Assembly: GCA_946406115.1 (NCBI GenBank)
Contig: OX291558.1
Span: 15,306,205 to 15,370,204 of the forward strand
Length of the DNA: 64,000 bases
Direction: 5' to 3'
From: Apoda limacodes
Lineage: Eukaryota; Arthropoda; Insecta; Lepidoptera; Limacodidae
The first letter of the stretch is position 1, and each line of letters starts with the position of its first letter. Position numbers and translations under genes: made by a program. Below, piece by piece: positions 19,215 to 30,344 of the stretch. The notes under the pieces were generated by a model. That model made no database searches. It saw only the letters and a list, made by a program, of their open reading frames with translations, and was not told the DNA's origin.

Positions 19215-19756
19215 AAAACTATTCTGCAAATAAAAACAGTCAGACGTAAAATTTTTGCCTCCATTGGGTCAATGAGACGATTGCGTGATATGTTCTTTGT
19301 TGAATATGCTAATACTTACCATATCAATCTCACTTAGGAGCAATTTAATAAACTTGAGTGACTCCAAAATCTGTATCAATTTATAGTTGGATGACACAAA
19401 TATGATAATGTCTCTCAGGTTCGTGCTCGGCTCAAGTGGCTCTCAATTTAACTTGGCAAGGATACCCACTTTCTTACTGTTCTCTACAATGTACTGTTCA
19501 ATTCATTAACTCTTTTCTTGAAAGAACGCTTTTAATTTATTTCTTCATCTAAACTTACGCTTCGCTCTTCAAATAGTTTACTTATGACAAACCGGCTCAT
19601 GGCACCAACTACTTCAGTTGCTCATTCACTGTTGAAGCTGTAGCTATGGTATTCCCTTCCACTAAATATCAAATGTTCACAATCCGTCGCTGTTTTTAAA
19701 AAATCATGTTAGACAACAACTTTTCATCTAAAACTTACATTGGTGATGTGGTTAGT
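19215..19756. other. AT-rich intergenic DNA downstream of the LINE
   Basis: Nothing recognised. Confidence 0.5.
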
Positions 19757-19876
19757 AGGTGGCAAACAAACTTGAGGTCCGCCTGTTGATAAGTGGTCAC
19801 CGCAGCCTATGGACGCTTGCAACCTACCTGGGGCATAACTCGCGCGTTGCCGACCCTATATAACATCTAATAACTT
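19757..19876 (-). mobile_element. LINE 3'-end relic
   Basis: Its reverse complement matches 19061-19178 of the LINE immediately to the left, in opposite orientation. It includes the GGTCGGCAACGCGCGAGT block, GCGTCCATAGGCTG and TTTGTTTGCCACC. Independent 5'-truncated copy. No frame. Confidence 0.82.
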
Positions 19877-20082
19877 ATTTCCTAATTATGTATGTAGATA
19901 TATGCATATGTTGTATATATATATAATTATCTGCTATTTATATTTTTACTCTTTACTCTTTAGGCCGCCTGTCTGTACCTCTTTTTAAGCTTACTTCTTT
20001 CTGTTTTTTCAAATTATCAAATTGTTTATATTCAATAAAATTATATTCACATTATCTGTATTAGCACGAGAATCAGGCCACT

Positions 20083-20180
20083 GTTCACGAACGCTGTAGC
20101 TTAATTTCAGGTGTTCTCGACAGAAAACGGCAAAAAGTTTAGTTGTATTATGAGATATACGGGAGGGCGGGCCCGTAAAA
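20083..20180 (+). repeat. Dispersed repeat, pair with 4828-4975
   Basis: Shares TTTCAGGTGT, GACAGAAAACGGCAAAAAG, TTTAGTTGTA and GAGATATACGGG in order with 4828-4975. Unknown family. Ends near GGGCCCGTAAAATG. Confidence 0.6.
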
Positions 20181-20230
20181 TGTTAACATTTTTTTAATGT
20201 TAAAATTTTTTTTTAATGTTAAAATTTTAC

Positions 20231-20460
20231 CTTGCGTTCTATGTGGCAGAGGTTTGAGCCTGGCGTGAACCAATAAGTTTTTTTCTTAATTTTTCAAGTA
20301 GGTACATTGAATATTCACACTACTGGCTTTTCGGTGAAGGAAAACATCGTGAGGAAACCTGCAAACAGTAAAAAAAAAGACGTATGTGAAGTCCACAATC
20401 CGCACTGGCCTGCGTGTGGACTATGGCCCAAATCACACTCGGTGAGGGTAGGCAGTACCC
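20231..20460 (+). repeat. Lepidopteran retroposon repeat (GTGAAGGAAAACATCGTGAG type)
   Basis: Contains GGTGAAGGAAAACATCGTGA then GGAAACCTGC, GAAGTCCACAATCCGCACTG, and GTGTGGACTATGGCCCAAAT. This is a common lepidopteran retroposon unit whose 3' end normally reads CAGCAGTGGGAC. That end is missing or degraded here. 52308-52385 carries the 3' half of the same unit. Confidence 0.65.
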
Positions 20461-20560
20461 AACAGTAGGTACGTAGAAGGCTGATAACATAAAACCTCTA
20501 AAAAGCATAATATATTGTTTGAGCAAGTTAGTGCTGGACCAATAATTTATTATTTTATTT

Positions 20561-20700
20561 TATTTTAATTTAATATTTTTTAATATTCTTGGACACAACA
20601 CACAGCGCCATCTGCTAAGAGCTCTGCCAAGCTTTTACTATGGATGTCTGAACTGTTACAAATACATAAAAAGACTTGTTTGTAAATAAATACATATTAA
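20561..20700 (-). mobile_element. tRNA-derived SINE remnant, tail part
   Basis: Reverse-complemented, it retains CAGATGGCGCTGTGTGTTGT and a degraded body with ACAAGTCTTTTTATGTATTT. The tRNA-like head is lost. Same family as 2490-2760. Confidence 0.55.
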
Positions 20701-21105
20701 CTCATTCATTGAAACATTGTAACTGCAGGTACAAAAAGGCAACAAATGAACAATATCTATTTACGACTTAGTAATATAGTTACAATTTTTTATGCTTCTC
20801 CAGGATTCCAGGATCTGGATTTGCTAAGAAATTTAGTAAAATATTTTTAATCATTTTAATTCAATATAATAAGTAAAATAAATTATATTTAATATGTTAT
20901 TGGAAATATATAATACAGCAGTACCGTTTTGGCCATTTAAATTTCTGTATATTAATTTCATAATAAAAATATGTTCAATTAAATCTATTATATAAAATTC
21001 ATATATATTAAAATTATGCTAAATATATTTAATATGTTCATCTATGTCAAAGGAGAAGTTGCCTATCAAATATTATTGTAATATGCCTCAATCCACCACG
21101 CTGGC
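20701..21105. other. AT-rich intergenic DNA
   Basis: Nothing recognised. Confidence 0.5.
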
Positions 21106-21300
21106 CTATAATGCGAGTTTGGCGGACGTTATTGAGCTAGTGGTCACTCGACTATCATCCCCTTATAGGGGTTCTGAGCAGGCCTAACGACTGCTGTATT
21201 GTGACAAACACGCTCACTCTGAAACACGGAGAAGCTCATAAAAAGTGCCACTAGGATCACCCATCCAAGTAGTGACCACCCGTGACGTCGCTTAGCTTCG
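21106..21300 (-). mobile_element. 5S-rRNA-headed SINE, degraded copy
   Basis: On the minus strand, 21253-21300 reads CGAAGCTAAGCGACGTC...GTCACTACTTGGATGGGTGA. This matches the internal promoter region of insect 5S rRNA (AAGCAGCGTCGGGC / AGTACTTAGATGGG). It is followed by a body shared with 58891-59163, with a CCGTGTTTCAGAGTG segment and CAGCAGTCGTTAGGCC. Structure fits SINE3-type (5S-derived) elements. It is not a 5S gene: the 5' third and 3' end of 5S are absent. Confidence 0.6.
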
Positions 21301-21878
21301 CATATCGTTTCCGATAGATGAGTGTCACTGGGCCACAAACTGTATCACTTATCATCAACGGCATGCGAAAATTTGTTTGTTTCTTGATATACATTTTACT
21401 GTATAGCAAAAGGTTACAAAAGTTCAGATAGAAAAATTAAAATTATGACCATTATAAAATTAATTTAAATTGACCGTAATGTTCGACCAAATTAGGGATT
21501 GAAGTTATAATTAAATCCAGAAGACCGATTACTAACGAGGGTGTAGTTATATACACACCAGGTAGGAATTGCATTTCACCCCGAGTGATACATAGTGCTT
21601 TATACTATACATACGAGGAAAATAAAAGATAATAAATGGAAATGTGTCAGATGTTTAAGTCAAACAATTTTACCACGCTTTGCACTAGTTTTAACATCAA
21701 AATTTATTCTAAATGAAAAATAAAATGCAAGTACACACATTTTTGGAACTTAAATTATTAAAAAAATATAGTTTACATATATTAAAACAGATTGTACTGT
21801 TCAAAATTAAAACGCGTTATAAAAGTTTTTCGTTATGTCGTATAACATATATGAGTAAGATATGAGAACGAACGTATA
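21301..21878. other. AT-rich intergenic DNA
   Basis: Nothing recognised. Confidence 0.5.
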
Positions 21879-22062
21879 CTCGAGGTATCAAAGAGTGCCG
21901 GGGCGCTTCTCGCCCCCACTCTCTCGCAATCGCAACCGCGTAACGGGGAACTCCCCTCGTGGCGCTGACTCAGCTTCGGGTTCGAGGCTCGCGCTGGTTG
22001 AAGGGACGACCCCAAGAGCGACAGACCAAGCCGAAGCTCCCCCCCTTCTTTCAGATATGAAT
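21879..22062 (-). repeat. GC-rich repeat, copy 1 of 3
   Basis: Starts GAGGTATCAAAGAGTGCCGG and continues GGGCGCTTCTCGCCCCCACT, GTAACGGGGAACTCCCCTCG and TGGCGCTGACTCAGC. Related copies lie at 48690-48872 and 56116-56350 in the opposite orientation. All three share the boundary at GAGGTATC and diverge at the other side, as 5'-truncated retroposons do. Small open frames on both strands have no recognised domain. Family not identified. Confidence 0.65.
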
Positions 22063-23435
22063 GACATGAAGGTTCTTTCCATGTAGGTGTAGTGCAAATA
22101 AATATACGTACCTACTACTACACTTCATATAAAAATAGATATTTTATAATATCAATATAACATCAAAAGCAGTACAAAAGTAATCCCAAATAAACCTGAA
22201 ATAAGTAACTAACCGCGAAGCAAATTAATATCTCGTATCTAAACAAAGTTTTCGGACTGATATAATACTAATTAGGCTACCCATTTGCACGATTAAGACA
22301 AAAATAATAATGTTATAAGTGTACTGATGAGAGTATATAAACAAATAAATATCATTGCTTCCTTTTTTCGTAACATTATTAACAAGATAATGTAAAAATT
22401 TTTGGTTACTCGACATCATTTCAATCTGTAAAAGGCCACTGCTGGTCACGGGCATCTTCCATATGTTATGACAATAATAACTACAAGATATAATAGCTCA
22501 TAACAAAAATAATGCTTTTAATTTTTTTTTAAATAAACCGTAGCAGAGTTGTATGGGGCCGAGGTGAATTGTCTTTGAATATTGCGTTCCACTGTCATTC
22601 AAAGTGGCCTTACCAATATTTTTACAAAACTAGTGACTTTATTTATTTCTTTTAAGTCTTAAAATGCTATAGTTTTTCAATGAAGTTTGTAATAGTTTTG
22701 CATATCTACCTATATATTGCCACTACCCATGTATACATATACACACACATGAACATGCGCGCACACATCTATACAAATACACACACACGCGAGCATTAAG
22801 TCCGGGCATAAAAGCATTTGGCTACAAAACGGTAGAAAACGGTTGTGGAATTATTTGAAATTTGTAACGATACCAGTAGTCCATCTTAGGTATAAATGTG
22901 GTAAATGGTCTTAGGTATAAATACTCAAACTGAATTCTACATGTTAAATCTAAGTAGTAATATGTTCTTTTTAGTGGTTTTAGTTTAATTTAAGTCGATT
23001 CCTACCTACTTATTGCTACAACAATTCAAAGCTAATAAACGATTTAAGTAAAAGAAACCAATAGCTCAAGATTGTGTTTGAAGCCTTTCACTTTAATTTC
23101 GTAAATCTGGAAAGAAATAAAGTAGAAAGCATTTTATTATTTCCTTTCACAATTCCAACTCTCGATGGTCTCCGATGAAAAATTAGTTTACAGATTGTCC
23201 TACTTTTAGTGTTAAGTGAATGTTTTTTCATTTCCAATGTATCACCGCCGATGAATTTTATTTCGAATTTCCTGGATAGCAAAGGTCTCGATATTAAGGT
23301 TATTATTGTTTTTTTAGGATTTAAACTACATATATTTATAATCATTAATAAAAGCTTAAAATTTATGTCTGACTACGAAAGTGATCTCTCATAAGATTTT
23401 TATGGCCGTTGCCTTTATAAATATCGAGCAAAAAC
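22063..23435. other. AT-rich intergenic DNA with a CA microsatellite
   Basis: A degenerate (CA)n patch at about 22738-22792 (ACACACACATGAACATG, ACACACACGCG) is the only structure seen. Confidence 0.5.
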
Positions 23436-23575
23436 GAGCAATAAAATCACGTTTGTTGTGTGGGAGCCCCTTAAATATTTATTTTATTCTATTTTTTAGT
23501 ATTTGTTGTTATAGATGCAACAGAAATTCATCTTTTGTAATATTAGTATTGAGAAGTGTCATTAATCAAAAGTGT
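23436..23575 (+). repeat. GGCCAAGTGC-family fragment
   Basis: Keeps AATCACGTTTGTTGTGTGGG, AGCCCCTTAAATATTTATTT and TTTAGTATTTGTTGTTATAG from the middle of that family. Compare 26482-26760 and 51177-51512. Ends are lost. Confidence 0.7.
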
Positions 23576-23669
23576 ATATAAAATATGTTATTAAAATTTA
23601 GATGAATCTCGAGATGGCTTACTTGTGTCAAGAATAATTTTAAGATTTTCTTTATTGCTTTTTATTTTT

Positions 23670-24240
23670 AACCGACTTAAAAAATGAGGAGGTTCTTAAT
23701 TCGGTTGTTTGTATTTTTATTTATTTACACAAATATGTTCGGGCATAACTCCGTCATCAAAATTCTTTTTTTTTACTTAAAAGGGTTCCATATTAATGTT
23801 TAAAACATAAAGTTTTGTTAAAAAAAAAAATTTGGTGTTAATTTAGAATTGCCGAAACGCCTTTTATATTGATGATTGTATAAAATTTTGCTACGAGTAT
23901 CGATGTTTTTAGTGTACAAAAAAAAAAAGGGATTCGTCACTCAAAAGTTAAAAAAAAACTGTTTAACAAAAAAAAACAACCAGTTTCGATAAGATGCACT
24001 AAAAGAATAAAAGTAATTACTTATTTCCAAAATCTGATCTGAATTACAGTTTGAAATTAGTGCCAATGAACTTAACCTACCTTTTTAGTGCATCTTTTTG
24101 AAGCCGGTTTTTAAAGTGAAAACTTCTTTAGCTGCGTTGTGCACTTTTTTTGGTATGGGTAAAAAATGTTAAACTCGCGTCACGTCACGTGTCCTAATCG
24201 TGGAAATTCGTTAGACGGAAACCGTAATGCCACGCCTATT
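23670..24240 (+). repeat. Composite of two interspersed repeats
   Basis: 23670-23770 has ACCGACTTAAAAAATGAGGA / GGTTCTTAATTCGGTTG and CATAACTCCGTCAT, a common lepidopteran repeat start. 24104-24210 (GTGAAAACTTCTTTAGCTGC, GTTGTGCAC, ACTCGCGTCACGTCACGTG) recurs almost unchanged at 63916-64000. Non-coding. Confidence 0.6.
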
Positions 24241-24893
24241 ATAATTTTTATTTTTAGTATTCGCGATTATGAGTAGTACAGGGAGGTTGGATATGGAATT
24301 TTAATTCTATGACAGATTGCGATGTCAAATATACTACGTCAAAAAAGTAAATAAACAAACATTATTATTTCTTGACAGTGTCAAAGACATGTCTTGTGAC
24401 ATATTTGAGTGTTAAGCGCGAATCGTGTGTAAAGATTTTCACTTCTGCCGGCACTCCCGGAGTGCAACTCGTTTTTTTTTTGTATAAACTATGTATATAT
24501 GTTTAGTGAAGCCACTAAATATTCTAAGTCATTAGATACCCTGCGATGAGAAAAAAATCAAATAATGTTTAGCAAACATTTATTCTTAAGCGAAGAAAAA
24601 TAATCTACAGTCTGTAATTCGCCTTGAGTGTTAGTTTGCCAATTAGTTAAAAGTAGGCATTTTAAGCAGTAATACAGCTCAAATGTATATTCTAGATACA
24701 ATACATAACGTTCTAAAATTAGCCAATAACTGGTTCTAAATCATTGGTTAGCAACATTTTTCAATTTATTTTGTACAAACCCAAAATCAAACTTTTTTAT
24801 TTAAATACACTTTTAAACAGCATTTTTGAATCGTCTATCGAGAACATCTCAGCAGTTAATCTTTTATATTTTTTCAATTTCATATTTAAATTC
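24241..24893. other. AT-rich intergenic DNA
   Basis: Nothing recognised. Confidence 0.5.
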
Positions 24894-25131
24894 ATTTCTA
24901 CCATCGGACCGCTTGCCACCGGCAGGGAATTCATTCTCACACTCTAGAACCGAAATGGTCGCGTACAGTGCGGTTTCAGAGAAACTTTCTCCCGCGAACA
25001 AAAAAAAAATTTAATCCCTTTTTGAATAATAAAAATTATTATTAATATTATTATTATTATTAACGCTTGGGTTGTGGAATGAGCTCCCTGCCAAGATTTT
25101 CTCTAAGGACTACAGTATGGGGTTCTTTAAC
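24894..25131 (+). mobile_element. LINE 3'-region relic split by a short insertion
   Basis: 24894-24999 matches 18886-18989 of the main LINE and 25062-25131 matches from 18989 on. Between them sits about 62 bp, poly(A)-start to (ATT)n-end (25000-25061), with AC/AAC repeated at both edges. The host fragment is frame-broken and lacks the last 100 bp of the LINE. Confidence 0.82.
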
Positions 25132-25878
25132 ATTCTTGCCTTGCTTTTCTTGCAGTCGTACGTGGATATAAATTTTTTATATTTATTTTGAAAAAAAATA
25201 TTTTTTAATTTTTAGTACAATTTTCTGTTAAATTGAATTTTTATATGATTCTAATGTTTTAAGAAAAGCAAGTTCTTAAAAAAAAATGTTTTTACTTATT
25301 TTTAGTTTAAAAATGAGTTCTGAAGAAGTTTATATTTTTGCCTAACTTTAGCTTTCTCGCAAAATGCATTGAAAAACGTTTTATGATACGTAAGCGTAAA
25401 GGGTTATTCCGAATGCGTGCATTTAATTTTGACACTTATTCGTAATAACCTATTTACCACACTTGTATCATAAATAACTATTACCAGCTGTTTCTGTGCT
25501 CACGATTGGCGTTGGGTTTACGCACCATTATTTTAAAATTTGTATAGCAATTAAAGTGCCGAACAACACGCACATCCCTTTGGTGTTAAAGGTGTTCAAT
25601 CGAATTTAAAAGGGTTCATGCTATGATGAGTAGACTAATTGTCAAGAAATTCTGGCGTGTAAAAATAATCCCATTAAGGTTTGGAAGAATTTGTGTAAAA
25701 CCAAACTTGAACTTAAAACCAAATTGCAAAATTCTTTTTTTGGTATGTTTGTCAATGTCAGAACTAGTTTGAATCAAAAAAATTATCCGGTCATGTGGGA
25801 GTTGGACTCGTGCACTAAGAATAACTTCCAAATCAATGCACCAAATTGGTTAAATTCTTTAAAAAAAATTTTTAAGAA
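25132..25878. other. AT-rich intergenic DNA
   Basis: Nothing recognised. Confidence 0.5.
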
Positions 25879-26235
25879 AAACCGGTTATGTGCGAGTCGG
25901 AGTCACGAACCAAGGGTTTACCATCTGATTGTAATGAAATTTTGGTAAGTTGTTGTACAAATGTCGGGGAAGGTTTCCCAATTAGTACAACCTTTTGTAA
26001 ATACGTGGACACAGTACGTGGCGCTGAGGTCAAGCTATCAATCTTTATTATTATAAATTAAAATGCTGTTTCGGCTATTATGTCTATAAGCAGAGCTATG
26101 GACTCAATGGCTCAATTATTTTATTTATATATCTGAGAGGGACTGTATAGCTACACAATGTTTGCGGGTTTACCTATTATGTATATAAGGGAGAGGGAAT
26201 ATAGCGAAACAACGTTCGCCGGATCAGCTAGTTTT
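25879..26235 (+). repeat. GGCCAAGTGC-like start joined to a CAGCTAGT-ending repeat
   Basis: Begins AAAACCGGTTATGTGCGAGT and ends AACGTTCGCCGGATCAGCTAGT. The end is CTAGT-type as in Helitron-like repeats, and the same words occur inverted at 48181-48215. Probably two repeats fused. The SINE-like GTAAATACGTGG middle is not assigned. Confidence 0.45.
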
Positions 26236-26481
26236 TGGTATATTATTCCCAACTTGTACTTTCAGAAAATTTGTTTTAACGTCTTTTTACAAAATGTTTT
26301 TGCTGGTATTATTTTCCTAATACATAAGAAAAGATAATACACAGTTTATTAGGTATATAAGAATGAAATTGCATTAGTGTAACCATTTAGTGTTGCAATA
26401 CCAAAGTCTACATGAGCTATCTGTTAGAGAAACCAAAGAGAGGGCTGGCCCCTGTATTGGTGTGCACAAAGACTGAGGCGG

Positions 26482-26760
26482 CAATACCCAAAATTCGGCC
26501 AAGTGCGAGTCGGACTCGCGCACGAAGGGTTCTGTACCATTATCTACAAAACGAGCAAAAAAATCGTACGTATGTTGTATGGGAGCCCCCCCTAAATATT
26601 TTTTTTTCTGTTTTTTAGTATTTGTTGTTATAGCGGCAACAAATATACGTCTTCTGTGAAAATTTCAACTGTCTAACTATAATGGTTCATGAGATACAGC
26701 CTGGTGACAGACGGACGGACAAACAGCGAAGCCTTAGTAATAGGGTTCCTAATTACCTAC
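26482..26760 (+). repeat. GGCCAAGTGC-family repeat, near full length
   Basis: Starts TCGGCCAAGTGCGAGTCGGA, then CGCACGAAGGGTTCTGTACC, TTGTATGGGAGCCCCCCC, TAGTATTTGTTGTTATAGCG, CTGTGAAAATTTCAACTGTC and GGTGACAGACGGACGGAC, ending near AATAGGGTTCCTAATTA. A very common non-coding repeat of lepidopteran DNA. Best intact copies here: this one and 51177-51512. Confidence 0.75.
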
Positions 26761-26824
26761 CGTCATAGCAGTCTGGTACTTACTCGGCACTGAAACAATG
26801 TACCTATTACGTAATCACAGTCTA

Positions 26825-27954
26825 GTACTTACGTACTTAGCACTGAAGCAATTTGTCTTGAGCAAGCTTAGTGCCAAGAGTACTTTTACATTTAATTTAT
26901 TGTTTTACTTTATTACCTAATTCTTAAAATAGGAATAAAGACTTTTTATTTTTTAAAATAGAACCAAAGCTATAATTAATTCTTTAAATAGCGTTTTGAT
27001 TGATTATATCGCTTGAACTTGAAATAGAAATATTTGTTTTCTGTAAATTTATATGTAAATCTAATTTCTGTCATATCAACGATATGTAATGATACTAAAA
27101 ACCATTATACATTTTTTTATACATTACGATTTTATGTATTTATTTATTCCATACTTCATAAGTAGTTTATACCATACGTCTTAAAATTTTCCATTTTTTT
27201 GAATGAAATTAACAATTTTACTGCTTTGTGGTCACTGTATTACAACTAATAGCAATAAATGCTTAAAAAAATTAAGATTGTTCCAAGCATTAGTCACTTA
27301 CAGATTTTTAGGACTAAATATAATAAATCAAAACAACCATATAGGCTAATGCCCTAGACTAGAGAAACTATGCTGTAGTTTTGTTAACTGTACTTACGTA
27401 CTTAGCACTGAAGCAATTTGTCTTGAGCAAGCTTAGTGCCAAGAGTACTTTTACATTTAATTTATTGTTTTACTTTATTACCTAATTCTTAAAATAGGAA
27501 TAAAGACTTTTTATTTTTTAAAATAGAACCAAAGCTATAATTAATTCTTTAAATAGCGTTTTGATTGATTATATCGCTTGAACTTGAAATAGAAATATTT
27601 GTTTTCTGTAAATTTATATGTAAATCTAATTTCTGTCATATCAACGATATGTAATGATACTAAAAACCATTATACATTTTTTTATACATTACGATTTTAT
27701 GTATTTATTTATTCCATACTTCATAAGTAGTTTATACCATACGTCTTAAAATTTTCCATTTTTTTGAATGAAATTAACAATTTTACTGCTTTGTGGTCAC
27801 TGTATTACAACTAATAGCAATAAATGCTTAAAAAAATTAAGATTGTTCCAAGCATTAGTCACTTACAGATTTTTAGGACTAAATATAATAAATCAAAACA
27901 ACCATATAGGCTAATGCCCTAGACTAGAGAAACTATGCTGTAGTTTTGTTAACT
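26825..27954. repeat. Perfect tandem duplication of a 565-bp unit
   Basis: Unit 1 is 26825-27389 and unit 2 is 27390-27954. Both start GTACTTACGTACTTAGCACT and end TGTAGTTTTGTTAACTG. I compared them line by line and saw no difference. No gene lies in the unit. Smaller related words (GTACTTACTCGGCACTGAA near 26777) sit just upstream, so the region was already repetitive. Either a very recent unequal duplication or an assembly artefact. Confidence 0.9.
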
Positions 27955-28290
27955 GTAAAAAAAAATTAAGGAACCTGGACAATGTTATAAAGCTTTCATC
28001 TAAAGTCGTACATAGTAAAGTTGTGACGCAAATGAAATGTTAAAGTTTCAACGGCGGAAATAGAAAACGTTAGCAACTCGTGGAAGGCTATTAATTATTA
28101 TGAGAAAGGAAATTGAAACCTAAGTGGAAATGGAAAAGTAATATAACGCAACAACTATTGCAATAGAAGTGCCGTGGCAAGCTGAGGCAGTTCTAAACTG
28201 GGGCAACTACAACGGTTTATTACTTAACAGGCAATCTTAATAATAATTTTTAAATTTAGTTAACACTGTCAGTTACAGTTGTTAAGGCTT
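27955..28290. other. AT-rich intergenic DNA
   Basis: Nothing firm. The GAGAAAGGAAATTGAAACC wording near 28101 recurs at 36802 (GAGAAAGGAAATTGAAACC), so an old repeat pair exists there. Confidence 0.4.
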
Positions 28291-28470
28291 GAAAATGGGC
28301 AAGTGCTAGTCGGGGTCGCGCACTGTGGATTCCGTCACGGAACTTCCGTGCCACTATTTACGTAATTTACAAACACAAAAAGTATGCCGCTAAACACGGT
28401 AACCCATCTAAGTACTACCTAAGCCCTGCGTTGCTTAGCTTCGAAAATTTCCAGTAAACAAATGTGTAAC
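28291..28470 (-). mobile_element. 5S-SINE related remnant joined to GGCAAGTGC repeat
   Basis: 28396-28443 is the inverted 5S-like segment (ACCCATCTAAGTACTACCTA, GCGTTGCTTAGCTTCG). 28297-28330 reads GGGCAAGTGCTAGTCGG and CGCGCACTG, the start of the GGCCAAGTGC family. Their juxtaposition recurs at 50563-50680 and 53140-53300, so it is probably one composite repeat. Confidence 0.5.
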
Positions 28471-28714
28471 TGCTTCACTTAACAGTTTCGACTAGTTTCA
28501 CTAGATGGCGTTGATACATTTTTTTTATTTAAATTTATAATGGCTCGAACCCGTTTCACACTTGGCCTGCGAGTGAAAACTGTTGACAGGATTCTGTGAA
28601 GACTGCAATAGCCTTGCCACGGCAAGTTAAGTCCGTTTCAATAGGTAACTGGTTTTAAAATACGGTACACAGGGGGAACCACAGGAATATACTAGTTTGT
28701 GCATCTAAAATTAT

Positions 28715-28990
28715 ATCTGACTAGTCTTTGCTAGCGTCTGCACCCGCCCTTGATTCGGTTATCGGTGTGGATTACCTACGTCAACTCCTAAATAATACTA
28801 TTAAAGTTTGCTGTACTATACCTATAGATCGTTTAAGATCGGTTTTAGTTGTTCCCGCGGAAACTTTTGAATTTTCGGGTTGAAAACTATTCTATGTCCT
28901 TCCCCGGAACCCGAACTACTTCCACACCAGATTTCATCTAAATGGGTTGAGCGTTTTAAATATAAAGACGTATCAGACAGGCAGAGTTAA
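28715..28990 (-). repeat. Helitron-like repeat
   Basis: Inverted relative to 5045-5452. Keeps GATTCGGTTATCGGTGTGGA, the CCCGCGGAAACTTTTGAATTT segment, TATGTCCTTCCCCGG and the ACACCAGATTTCATC region. Ends degraded. Confidence 0.5.
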
Positions 28991-29773
28991 TTTTGTTTTT
29001 ATAATTTTAGTATGGATTCAGTTACTGACCCACTGATATACAGCTAAAGCGACTAGCTAAGTGTGGATACTTGGCGTGTTGATAGCACAATAAGTCTAGC
29101 TTTTACTTCACTACTGAAGTAATTTGTCACAGGATGGCTTAGTAGTTTTTACAACAAATTTATTTCTTGGCTTTATTATTTTACTATTGAAATAATACAT
29201 GATATTTACGAGGTTAGAGTTCCAAGACAAGAATCAGAATGAGGTAGAACGGAATAAGGAAATGTATACAAAGTCAAAGTCATTTTCTTTAATTAATATT
29301 TGGATTTTACAAACACTTTTGAATCGTGAAAATTATGAAATACAATTTTTGACCCACCCTCCGGTTCACAATGTTAATTTCCACCGAGACGAAACTAGCA
29401 AAAAAACTCGATAGTTACTCTTGTAAAAAAAGCATAAAAATACAAATACAACAAATGTTTTAAATAAAACATTAAAGCCATACAAATTTAAATTATTTCC
29501 ATTTGAATTTGGATAACTTATGCGTCCGGTAATTGAACATCTTCAGTCCCATGGACTTTTATCATTTACATAGTCTGAAATATTGTAGTATACTTTTTTA
29601 CAAAGTTGTTGTTTGACAAAAGATTTAAATTTACTTATTTATAGCTTCTGAATATTATAAGGAACTTTGTTGGAAAAGTACAATACAATAATTGAATGTA
29701 TTGATATAAGTACAGTAGGACGATACTAGACAACTTCTATTTTTTAGGTTTCAAATATCAGTTTTAATTAAGA
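28991..29773. other. AT-rich intergenic DNA
   Basis: Nothing recognised. The 71-codon open frame at 29199-29414 has no family signature. Confidence 0.45.
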
Positions 29774-29778
29774 GGGGG

Positions 29779-30344
29779 TGTTCGCGGAGTCGGGCGTCAA
29801 TTCAAATCAAATGCGCGCAGATAGGATGCGGAGAGAGAGATGTTGGCGGTTTCTGTAGCGGTCCTCGGGATATGTCGGGATGATGGCTCGTCGGCGGTGA
29901 CTTCGGTAAATAGGTCCAAATGGTGGATGCTAACACACAAGTAAATGAAAACAGCAAATTACGCAGCGGTATTTAATCTTCGGATTACAATTTTATATTG
30001 TCTATATTATAACACGCGCGTTGTCGCGGTGCGTCTTCGGCGAGCGGGGCGGGGGGCGCTTCAATGAGCGTGAGGTGCGTTCGTGACGGCTAGCTTGGTA
30101 CAACTGTCTGTCGATGCAGCGGGCGGCTTGCAAGGCGCTGGCGGCCTTGGGTACCTTTCCATCGTAGGTGTCGGTGTCGGTATGGTCACGTAGTCTTGTA
30201 CATTGGGTCCCGTAGAATTATGTCAGTTATATATAACGTACGGTCGGTAGTCGGGTGTAGGGAATTTATTTATTTATAATATAGGTATAAAGGAAAATAA
30301 GAAAATATATGCGAGCAAATTCGAGGGGCGAATTTTAGCGAACA
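29779..30344 (-). repeat. Left LTR (3' LTR of the minus-strand element)
   Basis: 566 bp, bounded TGTTCGCGGAGTC ... TTTTAGCGAACA, so TG...CA with a 7-bp inverted end. Contains the palindromic GTTATATATAAC (about 30225-30236), a candidate TATA box in either orientation. Indistinguishable by eye from the right LTR. Confidence 0.95.
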
